Shown: positions 6,689 through 13,390 of the stretch, piece by piece
How the letters are laid out: each line of letters opens with the position of its first letter
Numbering within the stretch: position 1 is the stretch's first letter
Origin: CAYUET01 sp964443875
GTDB taxonomy: Bacteria > Auribacterota > JAFGBW01
NCBI GenBank assembly: GCA_964443875.1
Contig: CAYUET010000044.1
Coordinates: 1 to 17,530, forward strand
Length of the DNA: 17,530 nt
Direction: 5' to 3'
Notes under the pieces: model-generated
Seen by the model: the letters and a program-made list of their open reading frames with translations, nothing else
Told to the model about the DNA's origin: nothing
Databases searched by the model: none
Program-made: the position numbers and the translations under genes

Positions 6689-7759
6689 ATGAACAAAACC
6701 TTTCCCATCCATTTCTATATCGCCTTTCTAGCAGGATTTGCAGTCCTTTTCGGGGCCCTGCTTTTTCTCCTGCCCAATACGATGACCCCTCTTCTCCTTG
6801 CCCTTCTCCTGGCCTATGCCTTTGATCCGGTCATTGACTTCTTTGAAGCCAGGGGCGTTTCCAGGTTCAAAGCCGTATTCTGGTTTTTTCTCCTGACCGG
6901 ATTTACCGTCATCGGGCTCATTTTATTCATCATTCCGAGCCTTATCCTGCAGCTCTCCCAGCTGATCGAAGCCCTGCCCTCCCTTCTCATAAAATTGCTG
7001 AACTACCTGGCAAGCCTTCTGAAGATGGAAACTTCAGAGCTTAAGGTTAAAGCAATGGAATTCATCTCTCAGCAATACAGTGCAGAAAACTTCTCGAAAG
7101 TCGCAAAACTCTTGCGGCTTTCCTTTTCTTCAACAGCCAACTGGCTGAGCTCTTTTTTAGGGATGCTCATCATCCCCCTGTTTTTTTATTACCTGCTTCT
7201 GGATTTCGACACTCTTAAACATAAAACTTTCTGCCTCGTCCCCAAATCCTGGAAGGGTTTTATCAGAATCAGACTTTTAAAAATGAACAGCATCCTGAGC
7301 GGTTTCCTTCGGGGTCAGTTGCTGGTTGCCGGTATTCTTTCTGTTCTTTACAGCACAGGCCTTGTCCTTCTGGGAGTGCAATACGGCCTTTTGATCGGCT
7401 GTCTGTCCGGAATTTTAAATTTTGTCCCTTATCTTGGAGTCACTCTGGGACTCAGTCTTTCCCTGACAGTATCGCTCTTCAATTCCGATCCTGTTTTTCA
7501 TGTCATCGGCGTTCTTTTTCTTTTCGGAACCGTTCAGCTTCTCGAAGGCTTTGTCCTGACCCCCCGTATTATCGGAAATAAAGTTGGACTAACTCCTTTT
7601 TTTGCAATACTGTCGCTTTTTATCGGCGGCGAGATGTTTGGCATTCCGGGAATGCTGGCGGCTATTCCTTCTGCAGGCGTTTTACGCGTCATCCTGAGGG
7701 ACTTTAAAGCTGCCTATTATAAAAGCCGTTTTTTTCATGAGACACACCAAGGAGAATGA
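6689..7759 (+). CDS. AI-2E family (PerM/YdiK-type) membrane transporter
   Basis: A 356-residue polytopic inner-membrane protein of the AI-2 exporter superfamily. Members include TqsA (autoinducer-2 export), Na+/H+ antiporters and many of unknown cargo. The N-terminal hydrophobic pairs (about 9-29 and 31-50) and the helix at 64-88 are followed by the characteristic amphipathic soluble stretch (90-150). The C-terminal half carries the family hallmarks GFLRGQ (205-210), GILNFVPYLGVTLG (241-254) and LTPRIIGNKVGLTPF (290-304), ending in hydrophobic helices. Length is usual for the family. The cargo cannot be told from sequence. The stop overlaps the ribosome-binding region of the following small gene, so the two are probably co-transcribed and translationally coupled. 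It is divergent from the glycosyltransferase operon across a 114-base gap. Confidence 0.9.
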   Translation: MNKTFPIHFYIAFLAGFAVLFGALLFLLPNTMTPLLLALLLAYAFDPVIDFFEARGVSRFKAVFWFFLLTGFTVIGLILFIIPSLILQLSQLIEALPSLLIKLLNYLASLLKMETSELKVKAMEFISQQYSAENFSKVAKLLRLSFSSTANWLSSFLGMLIIPLFFYYLLLDFDTLKHKTFCLVPKSWKGFIRIRLLKMNSILSGFLRGQLLVAGILSVLYSTGLVLLGVQYGLLIGCLSGILNFVPYLGVTLGLSLSLTVSLFNSDPVFHVIGVLFLFGTVQLLEGFVLTPRIIGNKVGLTPFFAILSLFIGGEMFGIPGMLAAIPSAGVLRVILRDFKAAYYKSRFFHETHQGE

Positions 7760-7763
7760 CCCC

Positions 7764-8180
7764 ATGACCCGCCCTCTTCCCACCTCGCTTGCCTTCCTGA
7801 TCGCCGATACCATTATTGACGATGTTGTCACACGGAAAAAAAGCATCATTGGCCTTTTTAACTCCATCTGTTCCAACCGTTTTCCCTTCCGGCATGCTGA
7901 ATTGAATATTTTTGTAAGCCTTACTGACGGACATGGTGAATATATCACGGATCTGGTCTGTTCCCGCGCTTTTGATGAATCCGAAGTTTTCAAATCGACG
8001 GGAAAAGTTCATTTCCGTTCTCCCAACACTGTTGTTGAAATCAATTTCAGCCTTCGCAATATTGAATTTCCAAACCCCGGAAAATACACTTTCCAATTTT
8101 ACTGCAATAAACAACTCCTGGTTATCCGCCCTTTTGAAGTAGTGGATGTGAGCAATGAAAAAAAGGGAGAGAATGACTAG
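7764..8180 (+). CDS. DUF6941-like conserved protein
   Basis: A 138-residue soluble protein with no signal peptide. It matches the general pattern of the DUF6941 family: an N-terminal strand with 'ADTIIDD--T-K-SIIGLFNSI', an FPFRH motif (about 45-49), a beta-rich middle, and the C-terminal PNPGKYTFQFYCN leading to 'RPFEV'. This suggests a small beta-sandwich. The family has no established function that I know of. I chose the ATG at 7764 because AAGGAG lies nine bases upstream. An in-frame ATG at 7737 would add nine residues and overlap the permease gene but has no ribosome-binding site. The start lies four bases after the permease stop, so expression is probably coupled, but no functional link is evident. 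Confidence 0.75.
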   Translation: MTRPLPTSLAFLIADTIIDDVVTRKKSIIGLFNSICSNRFPFRHAELNIFVSLTDGHGEYITDLVCSRAFDESEVFKSTGKVHFRSPNTVVEINFSLRNIEFPNPGKYTFQFYCNKQLLVIRPFEVVDVSNEKKGEND

Positions 8181-8234
8181 GCTTCCTCCTTATTCCTTTA
8201 CCGGAAAAACCAAAGCCCTTATATTCGATTAAAA

Positions 8235-8264
8235 CATTGCTGAATTTAAAAAAATCAGCTAATG
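8235..8264. repeat. Bulged inverted repeat just upstream of recJ
   Basis: CATTGCTGA (8235-8243) and TCAGCTAATG (8255-8264) pair over nine base pairs with a single bulged A, around an 11-base A/T loop. The dyad ends eight bases before the recJ ATG, where a ribosome-binding site would lie. It could be an operator or an mRNA hairpin; it has no T-run, so it is not a typical terminator. Confidence 0.4.
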
Positions 8265-8272
8265 ATCCGTAA

Positions 8273-9970
8273 ATGAAATACAAGTGGATTTTACCCCAAA
8301 GCCTTCAAAATATTGACTTTAACCATGATCTCCACCCTGTTCTTCTTTCTGTTCTTAAAAGACGGGGAATGAAAACATGTGAAATGGTTGATGAGTTTCT
8401 GGATAATAGTTTAAGAGGGCTTCATGACCCTTTTCTCCTTCGGGATATCACCCCTGCCGTTGACCGGATTCTGGACTCTGTTAATAAAAAGGAAAAAATA
8501 CTGATTTACGGAGATTACGACGCAGATGGGGTCACTTCCATTGCCATATTGATCCAGTTTTTCAGACTGACCGGATCTCCTTGTGACTTTTACATTCCCC
8601 ACCGCCTGAAAGAAGGATACGGATTGAGTGAAGAAGGAATCCACTATGCAAAGGAGAATGGCTTCAAACTTATTGTTACGGTCGATACCGGCATCAATAA
8701 CCACAAGGAAATTGAGCTGGCCCGTGAACAGGGAATTGAGGTGATTATCACAGACCATCATAAGTCACCGGAAATATTGCCTAAAGCCCTGGCCATTTTA
8801 AACCCCAACCAGCCTTTATGCCCTTACCCCAACAAGCATCTTGCCGGAGTGGGAGTTGCCTTCAAACTTGTTCATGCCTGCCTTAAACGCATGAATTATG
8901 ATGAAAAAGAGTCAAAAAAATTCCTGAAGAATCTTCTGGATTATGTCACTCTGGGAACCATCGCTGATCTGGCTTCCCTGCACGGAGAAAACCGTAAAAT
9001 CGTTGCCAATGGACTCAAACAGCTTCTTCAATCCCCTTTTCCCGGGATCCGTGTCCTTCTGGATCAGCAGATCCTGAACGAAAAAATCTCAGCCGGAATC
9101 ATCGCCTTCAGGGTTACTCCTAAATTGAATGCCTCCGGAAGAACCGACCACGGCAAGTACTCCGCAAGACTGCTCATTGAAGAAGATCCTTCCGAATGCC
9201 GTAATCTCTATGCCAAACTTGATAATTTCAACCGTGAACGCCAGACCATTGAAGAAGAGGACATCAAAAACGCAGTGGAACAGATTGAAGCCTCAGGGGA
9301 TCATCTTCACCATCGTGTTCTGGTTGTCACCCATCCTTCTTTTCACGGCGGAGTCAACGGGATTGTCGCCTCTAAACTGGTAGAAAAATATCATTTGCCT
9401 GCCATCGTCTTTTCGCCCTATGGCCAGGATACCCTTAAAGGATCCGCACGGTCGATTCGCGATTTCTGCATCTATGACTGCATTGATTCCTGCCGGGATC
9501 TCTGCCTTTCTTTCGGCGGACATGCTTTTGCGGCCGGCCTGACTGTTGACAAATCAAATCTGGAGCAGTTCCGGATTAAAGTTAATCAATTCGCCTCAGA
9601 ACACTTCGATGACGAGGCTTTTTCCCCGAAGCTTTATCTGGATTCCGAGCTTCAGTTCAATGAAATTTCCACCTCTTTTCTCCAGGATCTGAAAAGGATG
9701 GAGCCGTTTGGACTTGGTAATACCGAACCTGTCTTTTTCACCCGGAATGTTTCCCTATACAGCGTCCCCAGACTTTTAAAAGGAAAACACCTGAAATTTG
9801 ATGTCGGACAGAATCATGTTTCCTTTGAAGTCATAGGCTTCAATATGGGCGAACGGTTTCATTCCCTTAAAAAAAATGATTGCATTGATTTTGCCTACCG
9901 GATCGGATTCAACCACTGGCAGGGCCAGGAAAGAGTTCAGCTGGAAGCCCTGGATTTTCAAATCCATTGA
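8273..9970 (+). CDS. recJ: Single-stranded-DNA-specific 5'-3' exonuclease RecJ
   Basis: DHH-superfamily exonuclease that degrades the 5' strand at gaps and breaks for RecF-type recombination, mismatch and base-excision repair. At 565 residues it has the usual length. Motifs in order: DYDADGVTS (81-89, motif I), VDTGINN (137-143, motif II), DHHK (161-164, motif III), TIADLASL (229-236, motif IV), LNASGR (285-290), the DHHA1 region SFHGGVNGIVASKL (356-369) and GGHAFAAG (415-422), and a C-terminal OB-fold region after about 455. All metal-binding Asp/His residues look intact. The ATG has no clear ribosome-binding site, and a bulged dyad lies immediately upstream. The gene is separated from the DUF6941-like gene by 92 bases and is convergent with the cupin gene, 41 bases away. 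Confidence 0.96.
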   Translation: MKYKWILPQSLQNIDFNHDLHPVLLSVLKRRGMKTCEMVDEFLDNSLRGLHDPFLLRDITPAVDRILDSVNKKEKILIYGDYDADGVTSIAILIQFFRLTGSPCDFYIPHRLKEGYGLSEEGIHYAKENGFKLIVTVDTGINNHKEIELAREQGIEVIITDHHKSPEILPKALAILNPNQPLCPYPNKHLAGVGVAFKLVHACLKRMNYDEKESKKFLKNLLDYVTLGTIADLASLHGENRKIVANGLKQLLQSPFPGIRVLLDQQILNEKISAGIIAFRVTPKLNASGRTDHGKYSARLLIEEDPSECRNLYAKLDNFNRERQTIEEEDIKNAVEQIEASGDHLHHRVLVVTHPSFHGGVNGIVASKLVEKYHLPAIVFSPYGQDTLKGSARSIRDFCIYDCIDSCRDLCLSFGGHAFAAGLTVDKSNLEQFRIKVNQFASEHFDDEAFSPKLYLDSELQFNEISTSFLQDLKRMEPFGLGNTEPVFFTRNVSLYSVPRLLKGKHLKFDVGQNHVSFEVIGFNMGERFHSLKKNDCIDFAYRIGFNHWQGQERVQLEALDFQIH

Positions 9971-10011
9971 TCATATGGGAATGCTTTATCTGCAAAAAAG
10001 ATTTTTTCTCT

Positions 10012-10416
10012 TTAGCTCAATAAGGTTTTGCGTACAATTTCATTTTCATAATCCCTGGGTTTTTCCATGAAACAGGAATAAAGATATCCTTCCTTTTGAT
10101 CGACATTTTTAAAAGCATGATAAACCTCCTGCGGAATATGAATGAGGTAAGCCACATGACTGTCGAGATGCATTTCATGTTTTTCCCCGCCCTCTCTTTG
10201 TATGGCAAAAAGAATATTCGCCCCCCAGACCGCTATCCATTCCTCTGTCACCAGATGTTTGTGATTTCCCCGCACACAACCCGGAACCATGGAGGTGATA
10301 TGAAAACTTCCCTTTCCGTCAGAAGACAGAAGGGCAGGGTGTTCAGGGGAAATGGACCAGCCTCTCTCATCTTTTCTCATGCATTTTGTAATATTAAGAA
10401 TCTGAATATCTTTCAT
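10012..10416 (-). CDS. Small cupin-domain protein, sugar-epimerase/isomerase-like
   Basis: A 134-residue single-domain cupin. Cupin motif 1 is visible as PGCVRGNHKHLVTEEWIAVWG (45-65), with likely metal ligands His52, His54 and Glu58 or Glu59. Motif 2 is IPQEVYHAFKN (94-104), with His100. The R-G-N-H-K-H pattern resembles cupins in surface-sugar biosynthesis: WxcM/FdtA-type nucleotide-sugar ketoisomerases and the C-terminal cupin of CapF. A role in nucleotide-sugar or polysaccharide metabolism is therefore possible but not shown; no sugar-nucleotide gene is adjacent. Its ribosome-binding site AAGGAG overlaps the stop of the Smr gene 11 bases upstream, so the two form an operon. Confidence 0.7.
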   Translation of the reverse strand: MKDIQILNITKCMRKDERGWSISPEHPALLSSDGKGSFHITSMVPGCVRGNHKHLVTEEWIAVWGANILFAIQREGGEKHEMHLDSHVAYLIHIPQEVYHAFKNVDQKEGYLYSCFMEKPRDYENEIVRKTLLS

Positions 10417-10427
10417 GGGAAGACTCC

Positions 10428-10682
10428 TTACTTTTTAAAGTGGACGAATATTCTGCCGAAATTCTTATTATCTATATCATAGCGATGGTACAGCTCCTTG
10501 ATCTCCGGCTGTTGTAAAAATTTTATCACCTTTTTTTTGAGAGTTCCGCTTCCTTTCCCCGGAATAATTTCCACCAGAGGAATCCCCTTTTCAGAAGCGT
10601 CATGGACTGCGCGGTAAAGTTCCTTTTCAATCATATCCCCCTTGTTAAAAATGTCATGAAGATCAAGTTTGATTTTAGACAT
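10428..10682 (-). CDS. Small Smr-domain protein
   Basis: An 84-residue protein that is little more than one Smr domain, the MutS2 C-terminal nuclease-type fold. The N-terminal LDLHDIF (6-12) matches the LDxH motif, the helix ELYRAVHDASEKG follows, and PGKGSGTLKKKV (41-52) matches the HGxGxG-L-K loop. The family His of the HGxG motif is Pro41 here. FGRIFVHF near the end fits the last strand. Stand-alone Smr proteins are nucleic-acid binding or nicking proteins; in eukaryotes and some bacteria they act in mRNA cleavage. Loss of the loop His may weaken catalysis. The ATG at 10680-10682 has AAGGAAAG upstream. First gene of a two-gene operon with the cupin. Confidence 0.8.
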   Translation of the reverse strand: MSKIKLDLHDIFNKGDMIEKELYRAVHDASEKGIPLVEIIPGKGSGTLKKKVIKFLQQPEIKELYHRYDIDNKNFGRIFVHFKK

Positions 10683-10716
10683 GTTTCTTTCCTTCTTTAA
10701 TTGCGAAAGGTCTTAT

Positions 10717-10744
10717 TTTTTAAAAAGTCCTTCTTCTTTGTCAA
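10717..10744 (-). promoter_or_regulatory. Candidate sigma-70 promoter for the Smr-cupin operon
   Basis: On the minus strand a perfect TTGACA (10744-10739) is followed after 16 bases by TAAAAA (10722-10717, 4/6 match to the -10). The -10 is uncertain because the region is A-rich. Confidence 0.35.
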
Positions 10745-10813
10745 AGTGACTGAAAGATAAAGGCTGAAGTCCCGTTTCAATGCTAAATTAATCTATTTTT
10801 CAATGAATTTCCA

Positions 10814-10842
10814 TTGATAAAGTTAGGCAAGTGAGATAAATT
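10814..10842 (+). promoter_or_regulatory. Sigma-70-type promoter for the Rrf2-lepB operon
   Basis: TTGATA at 10814-10819 (5/6 match to -35) and TAAATT at 10837-10842 (4/6 match to -10) are separated by the optimal 17 bases. The element lies 22 bases before the TTG start of the Rrf2 regulator and fits the head of the long plus-strand gene run. Confidence 0.5.
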
Positions 10843-10851
10843 CACCTACCT
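10825..10851. promoter_or_regulatory. Imperfect 27-bp dyad overlapping the -10, candidate Rrf2 operator
   Basis: AGGCAAGTGA (10825-10834) and TCACCTACCT (10842-10851) are inverted repeats with 8 of 10 positions paired around a 7-base centre. The dyad covers the putative -10 directly upstream of the Rrf2-family gene. Rrf2 regulators such as IscR and NsrR bind dyads of about this size and often regulate themselves, so autoregulation is a reasonable inference. Confidence 0.4.
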
Positions 10852-10863
10852 TAAAGGAAGGGG

Positions 10864-11289
10864 TTGCTGAATCATCGCATGAGACCTTATTCGAAGCTGG
10901 CCGAGTATGCCATACGCTCGCTGGTGGTGTTAGCCACTGACAGAGTCTGGCGGATGAGGGTTCACTCGATTTGTGAACGGGATGGACTTCCCCTGCATTT
11001 TACCCGTAAAGCCATGCAGATGATGGCAAGGCATAAAATACTGGAAGCAGCCCGGGGCCCCCAGGGAGGTTATATTTTTAAAATTCCACCGGAAAAGATC
11101 AGACTTCTGGATATTGTCCGGATTTTTGACCCTATGGAAAGCTTGAGTCAATGTCCCTGCGGTGAATTTCATTGCACTTCGCAAAAACCCTGTGCCTTAA
11201 GAAAACTTCTGATCCGTATGGAGGAAAAAACAATGGAGACCCTCCAGAAAATTTCCATTGCGGAGCTGGTAAAAAAAAGAACGATGTAG
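10864..11289 (+). CDS. Rrf2-family transcriptional regulator with a Cys cluster
   Basis: A 141-residue winged-helix regulator. Rrf2 hallmarks: SKLAEYAIRSLVVLA (10-24), the recognition helix region HFTRKAMQMMARHKIL (45-60), and the wing GPQGGYIF (65-72). The C-terminal half has CPCGEFHCTSQKPCALRKLL, with Cys97, 99, 104 and 110. The last two have the same spacing and following 'AL-R-L' helix as two of the three Fe-S ligand Cys of IscR, so a redox or Fe-S sensing role is plausible. The start is TTG at 10864, with AAAGGA five bases upstream. The ATG at 10879 would better match the family's usual N-terminus but has no ribosome-binding site. It heads a run of envelope and replication genes and is preceded by a dyad over its promoter. 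Confidence 0.85.
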   Translation: MLNHRMRPYSKLAEYAIRSLVVLATDRVWRMRVHSICERDGLPLHFTRKAMQMMARHKILEAARGPQGGYIFKIPPEKIRLLDIVRIFDPMESLSQCPCGEFHCTSQKPCALRKLLIRMEEKTMETLQKISIAELVKKRTM

Positions 11290-11305
11290 CAATAAGGATT
11301 TCAAC

Positions 11306-11914
11306 ATGACGGAAACTGAAACAAAAATAAAAGAACCTGAAATTTTCCTTAAAAATAAATTTAAAACCAATGTTCATGAAATGATCACGGTCTTTATTCT
11401 GGCCATGGTTATCCGGACTTTTCTGATCTGTCCTTTTAAAATCCCCTCCTCCTCCATGGAACCGACCCTTCACGGAGATGAACGCTTTGGGGATAAAATT
11501 TTTGTCAACCGCTACATCTATTATTTTCAGGAGCCCCAAAGAGGGGATATTATTGTATTTAAAACACGTGATATCAATGGTCTGGACGGAAAAAAAGATT
11601 TCATCAAACGCCTCGTCGGGCTTCCCGGGGAAATGCTTTCCATTAAAGAGGAAAAAGTTTATATCAACGGTAAAGCGGTTGATACTCCGGAAATCTTCAA
11701 AGAGCGCAAATATGTCTACGACCGTTTTTCAACCATGAGTTACGGAGACCCGGACCAGCCTGTAAAAATTCCCGAGGACTGCTATTTTGTGATGGGCGAC
11801 AATACATGGAACAGCAAAGACAGCCGCTACTTTGGATTTGTCCCTAAAAGAAATGTTCTGGGAAAAGCCGTTTGCATCTGGTGGCCCCTGAAACGTTCCG
11901 GGATTTTAAGATAA
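11306..11914 (+). CDS. lepB: Signal peptidase I (leader peptidase)
   Basis: Membrane serine protease that cleaves signal peptides from exported proteins with a Ser/Lys dyad. The 202-residue protein has one N-terminal transmembrane segment (about 24-44), then box B PSSSMEPTL with nucleophile Ser50, box D FIKRLVGLPGE with general base Lys101, and box E GDNTWNSKDSRYFG (164-177). Catalytic residues are complete. Its size and single membrane segment are closer to the compact enzymes of Gram-positives and many environmental Gram-negatives than to the two-span E. coli enzyme. The ATG has AAGGAT nine bases upstream. The 16-base gap to the Rrf2 gene supports co-transcription. Confidence 0.95.
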   Translation: MTETETKIKEPEIFLKNKFKTNVHEMITVFILAMVIRTFLICPFKIPSSSMEPTLHGDERFGDKIFVNRYIYYFQEPQRGDIIVFKTRDINGLDGKKDFIKRLVGLPGEMLSIKEEKVYINGKAVDTPEIFKERKYVYDRFSTMSYGDPDQPVKIPEDCYFVMGDNTWNSKDSRYFGFVPKRNVLGKAVCIWWPLKRSGILR

Positions 11915-11981
11915 AACATGCTTTACAACTCTTTTTTAAAATTTTTAATTTAAAGGACAATCCATTTTGAAGAAGGTTTTT

Positions 11982-12851
11982 ATGATTAAAAAAATAATGA
12001 TTCTGACGCTTTGCCTGATCTGGAGCTTTTTTGCCTTTTCTAATGAAATTGCTGAAAAATATATGGAGGGAATGAACTGTTATGATCAGGGAAAGTACGG
12101 GAAAAGCATCCGGATTTTTAAAAAAATTCTGAAAAAATACCCGAGGGCTTCCAATCTGGGAAGGGTCCAGGCCCAAATCGGGTATGCTTATGAAAAACAG
12201 GGTAAATATAAAAAAGCCTTCAAGGCCTACGAGGTCGTTTTTAAAAAATATCCGGACTATGAAAAACTGGAAGAAATCATTGAACGGGAATACCAGATGG
12301 CTGAAAAATATGCTTCCGGTGAAATGAAATCCATTTTCGGCCTTGATTTTGCCGAGTCCAATAAAACCGCCCTTGAAATCTATGAGCGTGTGGTTAAAAA
12401 CTTCCCCTTTGGAATTCATTCCCAGAATGCGCTTTTAAGATCGATCCATATTCTGATCAGGACAAAAAAATACAAGGATGCGGAAACCAAAATCCAGCTG
12501 TTTAAAAAAGCCTATGAAAAATCTCCCTTTCTGGATGAAGTCTATTATCTGGATGCCTATGCCTATTACCTCCAGATAGAAAAAGCGGACTATGATCAGA
12601 AAAATACCATGACCTCCATGGAAAAATTTGAAACCTACCTTCAGAATTACCCTTCCGGGCAGTTTAAAGATAAAGTGGATGTCCTGCTCAAGGAACTCAT
12701 TGACATCACCTGTGAACAAAAATATAAAACCGCTGATTTTTACCTCAAGCAAAACATGCGCCCAGCCGCCGAGAAATATTTGAAAGAAATCATCGAAAAA
12801 TATCCTGCCACCACCTGGGCCCAGATGTCCTCCCAGAAGCTGGCAGCTTAA
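11982..12851 (+). CDS. Exported TPR protein, BamD/YfiO-like
   Basis: A 289-residue protein with a typical signal peptide (KKIM then a hydrophobic core, cleavage expected after about residue 20, FAFS-NE), followed by tetratricopeptide-like helical repeats. The pattern YMEGMNCYDQGKYGKSIRIF, then KILKKYP and AQIGYAYEKQGKYKKAFKAYEVVFKKYP, is that of BamD-type TPR proteins of the outer-membrane protein assembly machine. BamD is normally a lipoprotein, but no lipobox is seen here: the only early Cys (residue 11) lies in the hydrophobic core, preceded by Leu. It may be a soluble periplasmic relative. I chose the ATG at 11982 (GAAGG five bases upstream, best signal peptide). An in-frame TTG at 11967 with AAAGGA nine bases upstream would add five residues. 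Its place between lepB and lptE supports an envelope role. Confidence 0.72.
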   Translation: MIKKIMILTLCLIWSFFAFSNEIAEKYMEGMNCYDQGKYGKSIRIFKKILKKYPRASNLGRVQAQIGYAYEKQGKYKKAFKAYEVVFKKYPDYEKLEEIIEREYQMAEKYASGEMKSIFGLDFAESNKTALEIYERVVKNFPFGIHSQNALLRSIHILIRTKKYKDAETKIQLFKKAYEKSPFLDEVYYLDAYAYYLQIEKADYDQKNTMTSMEKFETYLQNYPSGQFKDKVDVLLKELIDITCEQKYKTADFYLKQNMRPAAEKYLKEIIEKYPATTWAQMSSQKLAA

Positions 12852-12878
12852 CATCATTTTGTAATAAAAGAGGTTCTA

Positions 12879-13379
12879 ATGAAAATAAAACTGATGCCTG
12901 TTCTTTTTCTGATCTTTTCCCTTTCCGTTTCCGGGTGCGGATATAAACTGGGAACGATCCCGGTAGGCGGGATCAAAACCATTGCCATCGCCCCTGTAGA
13001 CAACCAGACCGGAAAAAGTTTTATTGAAGAGGCTCTCGTCACCAATACCCTGATCCAGCAGTTCAACAAGGACGGATCTGTCAAAGTCACCGACGAAGCT
13101 TTTGCCGATGGAATCATTTACCTTACTCTTAAGGACTACAATCAGTCCGCACAGGCTTTTACGGAAAACGATGTGGGAGAATATTTCCGCCTGATCATTA
13201 CAGCGGAAATTCTTGTCAAAGACAAAAAAGGCCGGATCCTGCACACCGAAGCCATTCAGGGCGAAGGAAAATATGAAGTCACACAGGATCAGGGAGAAAT
13301 TGAAAGAATCTCAGTCAAAGAGGCAATTAAAGACCTCTGCATCGATACGGTCCGATCTGTGGTTGAAGGCGGATTTTAA
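12879..13379 (+). CDS. lptE: LPS-assembly lipoprotein LptE-like
   Basis: A 166-residue predicted outer-membrane lipoprotein. The signal peptide ends in the lipobox VSGC, with Cys20 as the lipidated residue, followed by GYKLG, the usual LptE opening. The next stretch, PVGGIKTIAIAPVDNQTG (28-45), fits the LptE pattern 'ip-gi-tiaI-pf-N-T', then a helix, beta strands and a C-terminal helix. LptE plugs the LptD barrel that inserts LPS into the outer leaflet. The ATG has AGAGG seven bases upstream. The order lptE-holA is the same as in many proteobacteria, which supports the call. It lies 27 bases after the BamD-like gene and 11 before holA. Confidence 0.85.
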   Translation: MKIKLMPVLFLIFSLSVSGCGYKLGTIPVGGIKTIAIAPVDNQTGKSFIEEALVTNTLIQQFNKDGSVKVTDEAFADGIIYLTLKDYNQSAQAFTENDVGEYFRLIITAEILVKDKKGRILHTEAIQGEGKYEVTQDQGEIERISVKEAIKDLCIDTVRSVVEGGF

Positions 13380-13390
13380 GTTACCCGCCT

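Noticed and set aside
7704..8114. 136-codon minus-strand frame opposite the DUF6941-like gene
   Set aside because: Antisense to a gene with a good ribosome-binding site and a recognised family pattern; no independent support.
9991..10010. A6/T6 inverted repeat between recJ and the cupin gene
   Set aside because: Made only of A:T pairs with a tiny loop; not stable enough to call a terminator.
11844..12857. Long minus-strand frames opposite the lepB/TPR region
   Set aside because: Phe-rich antisense shadows of lysine-rich coding sequence; no ribosome-binding site or recognisable domain, while the plus strand has clear protein motifs.
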